This document shows positions 14,630-24,115 of a DNA stretch of 31,981 nt, piece after piece. A program made the position numbers and the translations under genes. This stretch comes from Clostridium sp. M62/1. Its GTDB lineage: Bacteria; Bacillota; Clostridia; Lachnospirales; Lachnospiraceae. The stretch spans positions 1 to 31,981 of the forward strand of contig NZ_CP085989.1 in the NCBI RefSeq assembly GCF_020736365.1, given 5' to 3'. Each line of letters starts with the position of its first letter. The stretch's first letter is position 1. The notes below the pieces were generated by a model. The model was not told where the DNA came from and did not search any database. It saw only the letters and a program-made list of their open reading frames with translations.

Positions 14630-14930
14630 TATTATGAGCCTTCCGGCTCGTTTAAAAGGGGGATTGAAGGGGGGCTTGCCACCCTCACAAGTTCTAAAGT
14701 GGTAACACTTTAGGAAACTTGCAATATATCCGCTACACATATTATAGCATGATAGACACCCTATATCAAGCGGATATATTCGTGCGTATATTCTGCCAAG
14801 AATATAGTGGAGCTTACTTCCTCTTGGGCGACTTTGGAAGTGTAGGAGGGAGACAGTCAAGGGCTTGTTTTTTATCTGCAGTATGAGCTTCGGCTTGCCG
14901 ATCAGCGAGTACAGCAGATAAAAAATGGTC
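14630..14930. other. Hairpin-rich candidate oriT region
   Basis: This is most of the geneless stretch 14593-15024. It lies directly upstream of the mob operon and contains, in order: GAGCC-TTCC-GGCTC (14636-14649); CTAAAGTG-GTAA-CACTTTAG (14694-14713); arms AATATATCCGCT and AGCGGATATATT (14723-14780); TATATTCT-GCCA-AGAATATA (14787-14806); CAGTCAAGGGC (14854-14864); and arms TTTTTTATCTGC and GCAGATAAAAAA (14868-14925). Such clustered inverted repeats beside mobC and relaxase genes are typical of oriT. The nick site cannot be named from sequence alone. Confidence 0.55.
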
Positions 14931-15024
14931 GCAGACCACCCTTTACTTTCTTCCGCCGGAACGGACAATGTAGGACGGATTTTGCGGACATTCAAAATAA
15001 AAAAGAATGTGGAGGTAACAGACA

Positions 15025-15399
15025 ATGGCAAAATCATTATTTGAGGAACTGGGCGGCAAATACGAAAGGCAAGGGGATTATTTGATACCGTGCTTAACTG
15101 TACCCGCCGAAGAAGAACAGGCAATAGGCATCTGGGGGCAACGGCATTTAGATTATCTAAAACAGTACCGTAAAGTTACATACACCAATCTTCTTACAAG
15201 CGGCAGGCTAAACGCCTACCTTGCCGACATCAACAGACAGGCACAGGAACGCTTTGAAAGGCTCATAGAGGGTATGAAACAGGCACAGGGCATAACGGAA
15301 CAGCTAAAGGCAGAAAACGCCTTAGAATGGACAGGATGCCTCAATAACATAAGGGCTTGTGCGAGGGAGATTGTGGAAAAGGAAATTATTTTTGCATAA
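15025..15399 (+). CDS. tnpV: TnpV-family transposon-encoded protein
   Basis: A 124-aa protein, MAKSLFEELGGKYERQGDYL and onward, with IGIWGQRHLDYLKQYRKVTY in the middle and RFERLIEGMKQAQGITEQLK near the end. I recognise this as TnpV, a protein of unknown function carried by Tn4451-like elements and often found beside resistance genes in Clostridia. Start after GTGGAGGTAACAGACA. It stands alone here without the recombinase of those elements, so it is probably a left-over marking how the tet region was acquired. A terminator follows and then the tet promoter. Confidence 0.85.
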   Translation: MAKSLFEELGGKYERQGDYLIPCLTVPAEEEQAIGIWGQRHLDYLKQYRKVTYTNLLTSGRLNAYLADINRQAQERFERLIEGMKQAQGITEQLKAENALEWTGCLNNIRACAREIVEKEIIFA

Positions 15400-15412
15400 A
15401 CAGATGATTAGT

Positions 15413-15437
15413 GGCAGGGGGAAATCCTGCCGCTTTT
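15413..15437 (+). terminator. Terminator after tnpV
   Basis: GGCAGG (15413-15418) and CCTGCC (15426-15431) around a 7-base loop, followed by GCTTTTTCT. It separates tnpV from the tet promoter 20 bases on. Confidence 0.8.
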
Positions 15438-15456
15438 TCTGCTTTAGTTTGTCAGC

Positions 15457-15485
15457 TTGACAAATAAAGGGTTAAGGAATATAAT
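15457..15485 (+). promoter_or_regulatory. Promoter of the tet(O)-tet(40) operon
   Basis: Perfect consensus -35 TTGACA (15457-15462) and -10 TATAAT (15480-15485) with a 17-base spacer. It lies about 280 bases before tet(O), ahead of a leader peptide and attenuator. Confidence 0.95.
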
Positions 15486-15517
15486 TAGATTCAGTATTAT
15501 ACAAGGAGTTAATAAAT

Positions 15518-15541
15518 ATGCGGCAAGGTATTCTTAAATAA
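15518..15541 (+). CDS. tet(O) leader peptide MRQGILK
   Basis: Seven codons after AAGGAG (15503-15508), ending TAA. The coding sequence overlaps the left arm of the attenuator stem, the arrangement known for tet(O)/tet(M)-type leaders: when tetracycline slows the ribosome here, the downstream terminator is avoided. Confidence 0.8.
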   Translation: MRQGILK

Positions 15542-15630
15542 ACTGTCAATTTGATAGTGGGAACAAAAAGTAGCAGTCCCGTTTCACTTTTAATATGGGG
15601 CTTAGTTTTTTGTACCCAGTTTAAGAATAC
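15528..15630 (+). promoter_or_regulatory. Attenuator stem in the tet(O) leader
   Basis: GTATTCTTAAA with ACTG (15528-15545) pairs with CAGTTTAAGAATAC (15617-15630), allowing a 3-base bulge TAA that is the leader stop codon. With the terminator at 15694 it forms the leader switch of the tet operon. Confidence 0.75.
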
Positions 15631-15693
15631 TTTTATCATGTAATTTTATATGCCCGAAAACATATAAGTGTTTTGGGGCTATTGGAGTTATTT

Positions 15694-15730
15694 ACCCAGT
15701 GATAGGAGTATTTATCACTGGGTATTTTTA
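15694..15730 (+). terminator. Leader terminator before tet(O)
   Basis: Perfect 11-bp arms ACCCAGTGATA (15694-15704) and TATCACTGGGT (15713-15723), 8-base loop, then ATTTTTA. Readthrough is expected only under tetracycline. Confidence 0.85.
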
Positions 15731-15765
15731 TGCCCTTTTTTGGGTGTTGATAGGAGGAAAATCAC

Positions 15766-17685
15766 ATGAAAATAATTAACTTAGGCATTCTGGCTCACGT
15801 TGACGCAGGAAAGACAACATTAACGGAGAGTTTATTGTATACCAGTGGTGCAATTGCAGAACCAGGGAGCGTAGATAAAGGCACAACAAGGACAGATACA
15901 ATGAATTTGGAGCGTCAAAGGGGAATCACTATCCAGACAGCAGTGACATCTTTTCAGTGGGAGGATGTAAAAGTCAACATTATAGATACGCCAGGCCATA
16001 TGGATTTTTTGGCGGAAGTATACCGTTCTTTATCCGTATTAGACGGAGCAGTATTATTAGTTTCTGCAAAGGATGGCATACAGGCACAGACCCGTATACT
16101 GTTTCATGCACTACAGACAATGAAGATTCCGACAATTTTTTTCATCAATAAAATTGACCAAGAGGGGATTGATTTGCCAATGGTATATCAAGAAATGAAA
16201 GCAAAGCTTTCTTCGGAAATTATAGTGAAGCAAAAGGTTGGGCAGCATCCTCATATAAATGTAACGGACAATGACGATATGGAACAGTGGGATGCGGTAA
16301 TTATGGGAAACGATGAACTATTAGAGAAATATATGTCAGGGAAACCGTTTAAAATGTCAGAACTGGAACAGGAAGAAAACAGGAGATTCCAAAACGGAAC
16401 GTTATTTCCCGTTTATCACGGAAGCGCTAAAAACAATCTGGGGATTCGGCAGCTTATAGAAGTGATTGCCAGTAAGTTTTATTCATCAACGCCTGAAGGT
16501 CAATCTGAACTATGCGGGCAGGTTTTTAAGATTGAATATTCAGAGAAAAGGCGGCGTTTTGTTTATGTGCGTATATATAGCGGAACATTGCATTTGAGGG
16601 ATGTTATTAAAATATCTGAAAAAGAGAAAATAAAAATCACAGAGATGTGTGTTCCGACAAACGGTGAATTATGTTCATCCGATACAGCCTGCTCTGGTGA
16701 TATTGTAATTTTACCAAATGATGTTTTGCAGCTAAACAGTATTTTGGGGAACGAAATGCTGTTGCCGCAGAGAACATTTATTGAAAATCCTCTCCCTATG
16801 CTCCAAACAACGATTGCAGCAAAGAAATCTGAACAGCGGGAAATATTGCTTGGGGCACTTACAGAAATTTCAGATGGCGACCCTCTTTTAAAATATTATG
16901 TGGATACTACAACGCATGAGATTATACTTTCTTTTTTGGGGAAAGTGCAGATGGAAGTCATTTGTGCCATCCTTGAGGAAAAATATCATGTGGAGGCAGA
17001 AATAAAAGAGCCTACTGTTATATATATGGAAAGACCGCTTAGAAAAGCAGAATATACCATCCACATAGAAGTCCCGCCAAATCCTTTCTGGGCTTCTGTC
17101 GGGTTGTCCATAGAGCCGCTCCCTATTGGAAGTGGAGTGCAGTATGAAAGCAGAGTTTCACTTGGATATTTAAACCAATCGTTCCAAAATGCGGTTATGG
17201 AGGGGGTTCTTTATGGCTGCGAGCAGGGGCTGTATGGATGGAAAGTGACAGACTGTAAAATCTGTTTTGAATATGGATTGTATTATAGTCCTGTAAGTAC
17301 CCCCGCAGACTTTCGGCTGCTTTCCCCTATCGTATTGGAGCAGGCTTTAAAAAAAGCAGGGACAGAACTATTAGAGCCATATCTCCACTTTGAAATTTAT
17401 GCACCGCAGGAATATCTCTCACGGGCGTATCATGATGCTCCAAGGTATTGTGCAGATATTGTAAGTACTCAGATAAAGAATGACGAGGTCATTCTGAAAG
17501 GAGAAATCCCTGCTAGATGTATTCAAGAATACAGGAACGATTTAACTTATTTCACAAATGGGCAGGGAGTCTGCTTGACAGAGTTAAAAGGATACCAGCC
17601 AGCTACTGGTAAACTTATTTGCCAACCCCGCCGCCCGAATAGCCGTATAGATAAGGTTCGGCATATGTTCCACAAGTTAGCCTAA
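15766..17685 (+). CDS. tet(O): Tet(O) ribosomal protection protein, intact copy
   Basis: A 639-aa translation GTPase that binds the ribosome like EF-G and removes tetracycline from the decoding site. Full family length. G1 AHVDAGKT is at residues 10-17, G2 QRGIT at 51-55, G3 DTPGH at 74-78 and G4 NKID at 128-131; EF-G-like domains follow. By recall the sequence reads as Tet(O) along the whole length, though short mosaic tet(32) segments cannot be ruled out. ATG 15766 lies 8 bases after AGGAGG. It is preceded by the promoter, leader peptide and attenuator, and followed after 45 bases by tet(40). It spans the border between the two plasmid copies and is the only unbroken tet(O) in the window. 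Confidence 0.96.
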   Translation: MKIINLGILAHVDAGKTTLTESLLYTSGAIAEPGSVDKGTTRTDTMNLERQRGITIQTAVTSFQWEDVKVNIIDTPGHMDFLAEVYRSLSVLDGAVLLVSAKDGIQAQTRILFHALQTMKIPTIFFINKIDQEGIDLPMVYQEMKAKLSSEIIVKQKVGQHPHINVTDNDDMEQWDAVIMGNDELLEKYMSGKPFKMSELEQEENRRFQNGTLFPVYHGSAKNNLGIRQLIEVIASKFYSSTPEGQSELCGQVFKIEYSEKRRRFVYVRIYSGTLHLRDVIKISEKEKIKITEMCVPTNGELCSSDTACSGDIVILPNDVLQLNSILGNEMLLPQRTFIENPLPMLQTTIAAKKSEQREILLGALTEISDGDPLLKYYVDTTTHEIILSFLGKVQMEVICAILEEKYHVEAEIKEPTVIYMERPLRKAEYTIHIEVPPNPFWASVGLSIEPLPIGSGVQYESRVSLGYLNQSFQNAVMEGVLYGCEQGLYGWKVTDCKICFEYGLYYSPVSTPADFRLLSPIVLEQALKKAGTELLEPYLHFEIYAPQEYLSRAYHDAPRYCADIVSTQIKNDEVILKGEIPARCIQEYRNDLTYFTNGQGVCLTELKGYQPATGKLICQPRRPNSRIDKVRHMFHKLA

Positions 17686-17730
17686 CAGCTTGCGAAAGTC
17701 GTATAAAATGAGAAAGGAGAATGTAACTTC

Positions 17731-18951
17731 ATGTTTTCTAAAAATTCAAAGGCATATTCTGTCTATCTGCTGTTCCGATTTGTCTATTCCCTGGCGGCTT
17801 CTATGGCCACAGTGCTTTCCATCGTGTACCACCTGGAGGTGGTGCAGCTGGATGCTTTTCAGCTTGTCCTGGTGGGGACTGTTCTGGAAACCTCCTGCTT
17901 TCTGTTCGAGATACCCACCGGTGTGGTGGCGGATTTGTATAGCCGTCGGCGCTCGGTGCTGATTGGAATGTTCCTCTACGGCCTGGGCTTTCTGATGGAG
18001 GGTGCGCTGCCGTGGTTCGCGACGGTTCTGCTGGCCCAGGTTGTCTGGGGTTGCGGTGATACCTTCATCACCGGCGCTCTGGAGGCGTGGATTGCCTCGG
18101 AGGAAGAGGACAAGCCCATGGATAAGGTGTTCCTGCGTGGCATTCAAATGGGGCAAATCGGCGGCGTTCTGGGCGTGGTGCTGGGCACACTGCTGGGAAA
18201 CATAAACCTGCAAATGCCTATCATCTTGGGGGGCAGTTTGTGCTTGCTGCTGGGGCTGGTGCTGGTTCGCATCATGCCAGAAACCAACTTCTCCCCTGCT
18301 ATTGAGGAACGGCAGGGCTTGCTTAAAGACTTTGTCTGCCTGTTCAAGCTCAACCTGGGCTTTGTGAAAGGCGCACCTGTGTTGCTGGCGCTCTTAGCAA
18401 TCACACTGTGCGGGGGACTTGCCAGTGAAGGCTTTGACCGGCTCTCCACCGCTCATTTTCTGGATGACACGGTAATACCCGTTATCGGGCCACTGAACAG
18501 CGTCACTTGGTTCGGTGTTATCAGTCTTATCGGCAACGGCTTAGGTATTCTGGCTTCTCAGTTGCTCATCGCCCGCATGGAGAAAAAAGGGACTGTCAGC
18601 CGAACCAGTGTGGTCATGTCCACCAGCGCCGGGTATATCCTGTGCCTAGTTCTCTTTGCGGTGGGGCGGAGCTTTTGGTTCATGTTGTTGATGTTCCTCC
18701 TGGCGGGGCTTATGCGCACCATCAAGGAGCCGGTGCTGGCCGCCTGGATGAACGACCATGTGGAGGAGAAAATGCGCGCCACAGTCTTTTCTACCAGTGG
18801 ACAACTGGACTCTTTCGGGCAGATCATCGGCGGGCCTATTGTGGGGCTGGTAGCCCAACAGGTGTCCATACCCTGGGGGCTGGTCTGCACCGCTTTCCTG
18901 CTGTTGCCCGCGCTGTTCTTGGTGCCAGTGGCGGGAAAGAAGCGGGATTGA
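17731..18951 (+). CDS. tet(40): Tet(40) efflux transporter, second copy
   Basis: Identical to the gene at 1740-2960. Here the full operon from promoter (15457) through leader and tet(O) to tet(40) can be read without interruption. Confidence 0.93.
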   Translation: MFSKNSKAYSVYLLFRFVYSLAASMATVLSIVYHLEVVQLDAFQLVLVGTVLETSCFLFEIPTGVVADLYSRRRSVLIGMFLYGLGFLMEGALPWFATVLLAQVVWGCGDTFITGALEAWIASEEEDKPMDKVFLRGIQMGQIGGVLGVVLGTLLGNINLQMPIILGGSLCLLLGLVLVRIMPETNFSPAIEERQGLLKDFVCLFKLNLGFVKGAPVLLALLAITLCGGLASEGFDRLSTAHFLDDTVIPVIGPLNSVTWFGVISLIGNGLGILASQLLIARMEKKGTVSRTSVVMSTSAGYILCLVLFAVGRSFWFMLLMFLLAGLMRTIKEPVLAAWMNDHVEEKMRATVFSTSGQLDSFGQIIGGPIVGLVAQQVSIPWGLVCTAFLLLPALFLVPVAGKKRD

Positions 18952-18972
18952 TATGGCATAGTTAAGTTTACT

Positions 18973-19000
18973 GACGAGCGGGAGATTACTTCCGCTCGTC
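18973..19000 (+). terminator. Hairpin after tet(40), second copy
   Basis: Same GACGAGCGG/CCGCTCGTC stem as at 2982-3009. Confidence 0.75.
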
Positions 19001-19005
19001 TTCAT

Positions 19006-19608
19006 TTAGCAGCGCAAAATTTGAGGACTCTTTATCTCCTTATTCGGCATAGCGGAGGCGGCTGTCAATTCGACATAATTTTCTTGTGATACTTTACCAC
19101 ACATGAGCATCAGCGTAGGGATTGCAACAGCGGCTGTTTTTCCGCTACCAGCTCCACCAACAATCAAAATATGTCCGTCTGTGCTTTCGGGCATGGTCGC
19201 ATATTTTCCATTACTCTTGCCGAACACAACACCCGAAAGGTCTTTTGCTGTTTTCAGTGCTACCGTATCACCGCCCAGCTTCGCTTCAAAGCCTTTCTTC
19301 TGTCTATTATGCAAAAGAAGCTCTAAAAAGCTGAATTTGCGGTCTTTTTTTACCATACGAATGATATTTTGAAGAAAATTTAATGGGCATAAAACATAAC
19401 AAGCATACCACAAAATAGTGAAAATACCGTCCATAATCTGATTATTTTGTATGAACGTTCCTGTTATTTCCTCATATCCAATCCCTACAACAAGTGGAAC
19501 ACAAAACCACCACAGACCAGTAAACCATACCAGTTTAAGCACATATTTTAAGCCTTTTAGCAGGAACATAAATACCCTTGCTATCATTCCTAAATCGTTT
19601 CCGTCCAT
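19006..19608 (-). pseudogene. Truncated coupling protein, second copy
   Basis: Identical to 3015-3617: VirD4/TraG-like N-terminus with Walker A GGAGSGKT, cut short next to the tet(40) terminator. Confidence 0.75.
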
Positions 19609-19616
19609 AAACCCTC

Positions 19617-20378
19617 CTATCTGCTATGCCCTATATCATGCGTTTTACTGTGTTCCTGTTTTCTCAATGCGTCCTGCACTTTTGTTTTCAAAGCCTCTCT
19701 CCTTTCGGAAAACCCACCTTTTGTTGGTGCTTTTTTCATCTGTTCCATGCCATTGCCGCCCTCTGTCTTTTCTGCGGCTTTCTCGGCTCTCTTTTCGTCA
19801 TAATAACCCGATTTTACAAGCCGCATATATTTATCTTCTGTATTGGCTAAATCCCTTAATTCTTGGCTCTGTGGGGTCTTATCGTCCTTGCGCTGGCTGT
19901 TTTCTTCCTTGCGCCGTGTTTCCTCTTTCAGACGTTCTTCCCTCGCTGGCTCCTGTTCCTGCCGCTGGCTGTCCTCTCTCTGCTGTCTTTCCTGCTTACG
20001 GCGTTCTTCCTGTGCCCTCTGCTCCTGTCTGCGCCTTTCCTCTTGGCGGCGTTGCTCGTCCTGTCTGCGCTGTTCTTCCTGCCGCTGGCTGTCCTGTCGG
20101 CGTTGCTCGTCCTGCATACGGCGTATTTCCTGCCGCTGGCGTTCTTCTGCTAAGGCTCGCTCGGATAACTGGCGGCTCTCTACGGCTTGTTGCTCCAAAC
20201 GCTGACGGTCATTCCTTGCGGCTTCTTCCTGTCTGTTCTGTTCACTCATAATCTCCAAAAGCTCCTTTCGTCTCTTTCTGTGTAGCCACTTCCACCAAAC
20301 AGGTAAAAACAACATCATCAGAAAGATTATTATAACCGTGTAGTTTTCCGTCCTTTTCTCACTCCTTTCTGTCCTCAC
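19617..20378 (-). CDS. Membrane-anchored coiled-coil protein, second copy
   Basis: Identical to 3626-4387: GTG start in a CTCACGGTGAG palindrome, one membrane segment, long Gln/Arg/Glu helix. Confidence 0.7.
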   Translation of the reverse strand: MRTERSEKRTENYTVIIIFLMMLFLPVWWKWLHRKRRKELLEIMSEQNRQEEAARNDRQRLEQQAVESRQLSERALAEERQRQEIRRMQDEQRRQDSQRQEEQRRQDEQRRQEERRRQEQRAQEERRKQERQQREDSQRQEQEPAREERLKEETRRKEENSQRKDDKTPQSQELRDLANTEDKYMRLVKSGYYDEKRAEKAAEKTEGGNGMEQMKKAPTKGGFSERREALKTKVQDALRKQEHSKTHDIGHSR

Positions 20379-20422
20379 GGTGAGTAAGTGTAAATGAAAT
20401 ATTTTATTTACTGTATATATAT

Positions 20423-20464
20423 TATATAACTTATGTAATGTATTGTCAATATATAAGTTATATA
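20423..20464. promoter_or_regulatory. AT-rich site A, second copy
   Basis: Same TATATAACTTAT / ATAAGTTATATA inverted repeat as at 4432-4473. Confidence 0.55.
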
Positions 20465-20584
20465 TTTTTTTCTATATGCACAATTTTTTACAATATTTTC
20501 CATTTTTTTAGTGACATTTTATGTACAATGTGTTATGTTAAGATTGTAAATTATTACAGTTTCACGGAAAGGGCGGTATTGCTT

Positions 20585-21436
20585 ATGATTAAAAAGCACT
20601 TTAAGAAACTCGTCAGTGTTGCTCTTACCGCTGTCATGGCTTTAGGGATGACAACAACTGCCTTTGCAAACGAAAAAGACACGCTTAATCTTGATGCCGC
20701 ACTTATGGAAAAAGGGTATCCTCAAATTGTTCTTGATACAATGGACGAAGATACCAAAATGGATATTTATAACGAGGGAGACATTGCGTTCTGTGGTGCT
20801 GTAATTACCTATTATGATGAAAACAGTGGTACTTATTCAGAAATCGATGTCAATGAAGATGGAACTTATATTGCACCAAGAGGGCAAATCTCTACATCAG
20901 ACCTTTCTTTAAGTTTCACTTATTCAAGAAGCCCTGCAGCCAAGAACACAAAACTTTCTTACATCAAAGTTACTTACAATTATAACTGGCTTAATCTTCC
21001 GTTTTTCCGCTGGCAAGACCCTACTTCTGTTTCATGGGATGACAGCAAATTTCAGATGACGGATAATAGCTTTTCTAAAGTTGATAAGTATGATGGCTAT
21101 GTGATTGGTCCAAATGGAGAGCTTTTAGGACCTTATACAAACCAAACTCATTCTTCTGAAAATGGTTATGCCAACGCAAGTAATGCTGGCGTTTCTTGGT
21201 ATGCTGACTTAAAAGGTTATATTGGAGTTCAACCGACTAAATTATATGGAAGTGGCACATTCAAACTTGCTCCAAAATCAACAACTACCAGCGGTTCAAC
21301 AACTCTGTATGGTCACTATGTTCACCCAAAAGCAGAATTAGGGCTTAGTGTTAATGTTTCATCTTATGGTAGCTTCTCCATTTCCGGTGGTAGCAACTAT
21401 GATGAGCGTGGTTCTCAAAAAACAATATCTTGGTAA
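20585..21436 (+). CDS. Secreted protein of unknown function, second copy
   Basis: Identical to 4594-5445: 283 aa with signal peptide ending TTTAFA. Confidence 0.8.
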   Translation: MIKKHFKKLVSVALTAVMALGMTTTAFANEKDTLNLDAALMEKGYPQIVLDTMDEDTKMDIYNEGDIAFCGAVITYYDENSGTYSEIDVNEDGTYIAPRGQISTSDLSLSFTYSRSPAAKNTKLSYIKVTYNYNWLNLPFFRWQDPTSVSWDDSKFQMTDNSFSKVDKYDGYVIGPNGELLGPYTNQTHSSENGYANASNAGVSWYADLKGYIGVQPTKLYGSGTFKLAPKSTTTSGSTTLYGHYVHPKAELGLSVNVSSYGSFSISGGSNYDERGSQKTISW

Positions 21437-21465
21437 AAAAAAGGAGGGGAATCCCCTCCTTTTTT
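21437..21465. terminator. Bidirectional terminator, second copy
   Basis: Same 13-bp GGAGGGG stem with A and T runs as at 5446-5474. Confidence 0.9.
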
Positions 21466-21610
21466 ACTCGTCTTTTTTATTCTCATTTTGATAAATAAGA
21501 AACGCCCCTATAATACTAATTGATACTACTACTCCAATTCCGTGATTAAAAAATGATAACCATGTACCTACCCCTACACTTAATATAAATGCAATAATCG
21601 CTTTTCCCAT
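21464..21610 (-). CDS. Small membrane protein, 48 aa, second copy
   Basis: Identical to 5473-5619. Confidence 0.6.
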   Translation of the reverse strand: MGKAIIAFILSVGVGTWLSFFNHGIGVVVSISIIGAFLIYQNENKKDE

Positions 21611-21649
21611 AATCTTTTTCCTTTCTCATTTTGAAAATTTAATTTTGCC

Positions 21650-22309
21650 TTATATCTCGGCTTTTTCATCTAAAAAGCTCTGATACTCCTGCCAATAGTC
21701 AAGGACTTTTTTCATTTCTTCCTCAAATGTACCGTTCTTATATTCCTTTTTCTGCTCGGTATATTCGTTCCAGTATTCCGAAAGTGTCTGTTTGTCTGCT
21801 TCAACTTCTTCTCGCCAATCAGATATAACCGTTCTTTCTTCCTGTTCCCATTCTTCTTTACTGGAATAACAAGGCGTTCCCTTTCCGTTAGTGAGGTCTT
21901 TCCATGTGTAGGTTCTTCCACCCCTGCCTTTCATCACGCCGCTTGCAAGTGCTTCTTCGCTGGTCTGTATATTTTCTTCGGTACTCTTTATATTTTCCCA
22001 TGCACCTATAACTTCATCAAGTCCACCCCACTCAATCAGATACCTTAAAAAAGTGAGGTCGGGGAACATTCCAAACCAGCAACGCTCAAACCACTGTTCC
22101 GCATACATTCTTTCATCAGAACCGTTACTATATGTTCCGCATACTAAATCACCGATAAAATTCTCTATCAGCTCCCCCACGGTCAAACCGTGTGCCGCCG
22201 CCTTTTCAGAAATACGCTTTACATCAGCGTCCGATAATTTGACTTCGATTGTTCTCGATCTGATTGTTTCAATTTCTTCTTGCTGTTGTCCTGCCATACC
22301 TACCACCAT
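21650..22309 (-). CDS. Plasmid protein with RHH-like N-terminal region, second copy
   Basis: Identical to 5659-6318; overlaps the 74-aa gene. Confidence 0.65.
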   Translation of the reverse strand: MVVGMAGQQQEEIETIRSRTIEVKLSDADVKRISEKAAAHGLTVGELIENFIGDLVCGTYSNGSDERMYAEQWFERCWFGMFPDLTFLRYLIEWGGLDEVIGAWENIKSTEENIQTSEEALASGVMKGRGGRTYTWKDLTNGKGTPCYSSKEEWEQEERTVISDWREEVEADKQTLSEYWNEYTEQKKEYKNGTFEEEMKKVLDYWQEYQSFLDEKAEI

Positions 22310-22524
22310 TCCCCCTTATCGTTATAGTGCCACCATTTGCCGCTTTCGTACTCGATACAGAAGTTCCCCTCAAAGTCAAACCACGCCTTTACAGGCTCGC
22401 CCTCTCCCCATTCTTCAAAGGCTTCTTTATGCCTGGCATAATTCGCCCTGGCTAAGTTCTCCATATCCTCACGAACACGCTTGTACTCTGCGATTGTCTT
22501 TGTTCCCTTTATTACCGTATTCAT
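22300..22524 (-). CDS. Small plasmid protein, 74 aa, second copy
   Basis: Identical to 6309-6533, ending KWWHYNDKGEWW. Confidence 0.6.
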   Translation of the reverse strand: MNTVIKGTKTIAEYKRVREDMENLARANYARHKEAFEEWGEGEPVKAWFDFEGNFCIEYESGKWWHYNDKGEWW

Positions 22525-22544
22525 CGCCGCACCTCGCTTTCCAT

Positions 22545-22595
22545 GTTATTGCTATTATGCAAGTTATATATATCGCATAATATACATAACTTATG
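22545..22595. promoter_or_regulatory. Site B, second copy
   Basis: Same GTTATTGCTATTATG element and AAGTTATATATA-type inverted repeat as at 6554-6604. Confidence 0.5.
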
Positions 22596-22599
22596 CCTG

Positions 22600-22896
22600 T
22601 TATTCAGTTTTGATTTTATCGTACTCTTTCAGCTTTCCAGCGTTTGCGGCTACATAATCGGCTATCAATTCCGACACTATATCACTTGCGCTCTGACGGT
22701 TCACATAGGCAATTTTCTGTAAAGCTCCGTAACTGCTCGGATAAAGAGCAAGGCTAACACGCTTTTTTGTTTCTCTCTCAACTGGCGGTCTGCCCTTTCC
22801 TGCTGGCTTATCCGCTTTCTTCTCGTCCTCTGTTGCTCCTGCTCCTATAATCGACTTAAACGCCGCTTCTTGGTCAAATTTTGCCTTTCCTGCCAT
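22600..22896 (-). CDS. RHH protein, probable ParA partner, second copy
   Basis: Identical to 6609-6905; coupled to parA by TAATG. Confidence 0.75.
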   Translation of the reverse strand: MAGKAKFDQEAAFKSIIGAGATEDEKKADKPAGKGRPPVERETKKRVSLALYPSSYGALQKIAYVNRQSASDIVSELIADYVAANAGKLKEYDKIKTE

Positions 22897-23660
22897 TACT
22901 CCTGCTCTCCTTTCAGAAATTCCTCTATAAAGGCTTTGTAGTCCTCTGATACCGTTGATTTTTCTGCATAGTCAAATATATCTACCCTGTTCGCCTGTGC
23001 TTCTTCCACTGCTACTGCAGAACGGATATAGGTCTTATAAATCGGTGCAGAAATATACTGGCTCAACTGCTCCGTAAGTTCCTTTATCTGCTTGCTGATA
23101 TTTGCCCTCGGATTGAAACGAGTAAACAAAATACCCGTTATCTTCACATTCGGGTTGCAATACTTCTGTACGCTCTTTACAGTTTCATTAAGCTGGTTAA
23201 TTCCCGTAGTCGCAAATATTCCTGCCGTTGTAGGTATCAGAATATCACTTGCCGCTGTAAATGCGTTGACCGTCAGCACACCCAACGAGGGCGGCGTATC
23301 AACAATGATATAATCATAGTTATCCGATACGGCGGCAATCGCTTCTTTCAGCCTATGTTCCTTTCCTGTCTGTGAAAGCTCCTGTTCTGCTCCTGCAAGC
23401 ATGATATTTGAGGGGATTATATCATATCCACCGTTCATGTGCTGGATCGTTTCCTCTGCGGTCACTTCCCGTTTCATCAGCTCATAAATAGTCGGTACGT
23501 TATAATTCACCGAACCGCAAGCAGAAGAAAGATTTCCCTGTGGGTCAAGGTCAATTCCCAGTACTTTATATCCCTTATCTGCTAACCCTGCGGTCAAGGC
23601 TTGTGAGGTTGTCGTTTTACCAACGCCCCCTTTTTGATTAGCCACAGCTACAATTCTCAT
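22896..23660 (-). CDS. parA: ParA partition ATPase, second copy
   Basis: Identical to 6905-7669: Walker A KGGVGKTT, DTPPSLG. Confidence 0.93.
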   Translation of the reverse strand: MRIVAVANQKGGVGKTTTSQALTAGLADKGYKVLGIDLDPQGNLSSACGSVNYNVPTIYELMKREVTAEETIQHMNGGYDIIPSNIMLAGAEQELSQTGKEHRLKEAIAAVSDNYDYIIVDTPPSLGVLTVNAFTAASDILIPTTAGIFATTGINQLNETVKSVQKYCNPNVKITGILFTRFNPRANISKQIKELTEQLSQYISAPIYKTYIRSAVAVEEAQANRVDIFDYAEKSTVSEDYKAFIEEFLKGEQE

Positions 23661-23687
23661 AGGGTCACACTCCTTTACGTTTGTTGT

Positions 23688-23723
23688 ATAACATATATAA
23701 GTTATATAATTTATATATGTTAT
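23688..23723. promoter_or_regulatory. Palindromic site C upstream of parA, second copy
   Basis: Same near-perfect 36-bp palindrome as at 7697-7732. Confidence 0.65.
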
Positions 23724-23783
23724 TGTACCACCATAATTTATATATGTCAATCCTTTTCCATACAGATTTAAGCGATAAAAGAG

Positions 23784-23831
23784 AAAAGTCCTCACGGTGA
23801 GGACTTTTTTTACTCACCGTGAGTAAAAAAA
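23784..23831. terminator. Two overlapping TCACGGTGA hairpins, second copy
   Basis: Same as 7793-7840. Confidence 0.75.
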
Positions 23832-23848
23832 GAGGGCGGTTGCCCGTC
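23825..23848 (-). terminator. Toxin-antitoxin operon terminator, second copy
   Basis: Same GGGC-AACC-GCCC stem with T-tract as at 7834-7857. Confidence 0.65.
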
Positions 23849-23854
23849 CCCCTT

Positions 23855-24115
23855 TCAATCTTCATAATGCCCTTTGCACGAAACAATATAGATTATCTCG
23901 TCTTTCTCATAGTAAACAATTCTGTTGGTATCATCAATACGCCTGCTCCACATACCGCTTAGATTTTCCTTTAGCGGTTCAGGCTTCCCGATACCCTCAA
24001 AGGTGCTTCTCTGAATATCCTTGATAAGTCCGTTAATTCTTTTCAGCGTTTTCTTATCCTGCGTCTGCCAATACAGATAATCACTCCACGCTCTATCTTC
24101 CCATAGCAACCTCAT
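23855..24115 (-). CDS. yoeB: YoeB/Txe toxin, second copy
   Basis: Identical to 7864-8124; Glu46, Arg65, His83 and Tyr84 present. Confidence 0.95.
   Translation of the reverse strand: MRLLWEDRAWSDYLYWQTQDKKTLKRINGLIKDIQRSTFEGIGKPEPLKENLSGMWSRRIDDTNRIVYYEKDEIIYIVSCKGHYED

Larger units (their letters stand above)
1..15991. repeat. Plasmid unit, first copy (15,991 bp)
   Basis: Base 15992 onwards repeats base 1 onwards, through every gene, to the end of the window. The window end also joins the window start without a gap in the tet(O) reading frame, so the sequence closes into a circle of two direct copies. The unit carries rep, parA, toxin-antitoxin, mob and tet genes but no visible integrase or resolvase, which fits a mobilizable plasmid. 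Whether the dimer is real or an assembly product cannot be decided from sequence. Confidence 0.95.

Noticed and set aside
15766..17685. Mosaic tet(O/32/O) gene, the usual partner reported with tet(40)
   Set aside because: From recall the central part reads as Tet(O), not Tet(32). Alignment to both references would settle it; short mosaic tracts remain possible.
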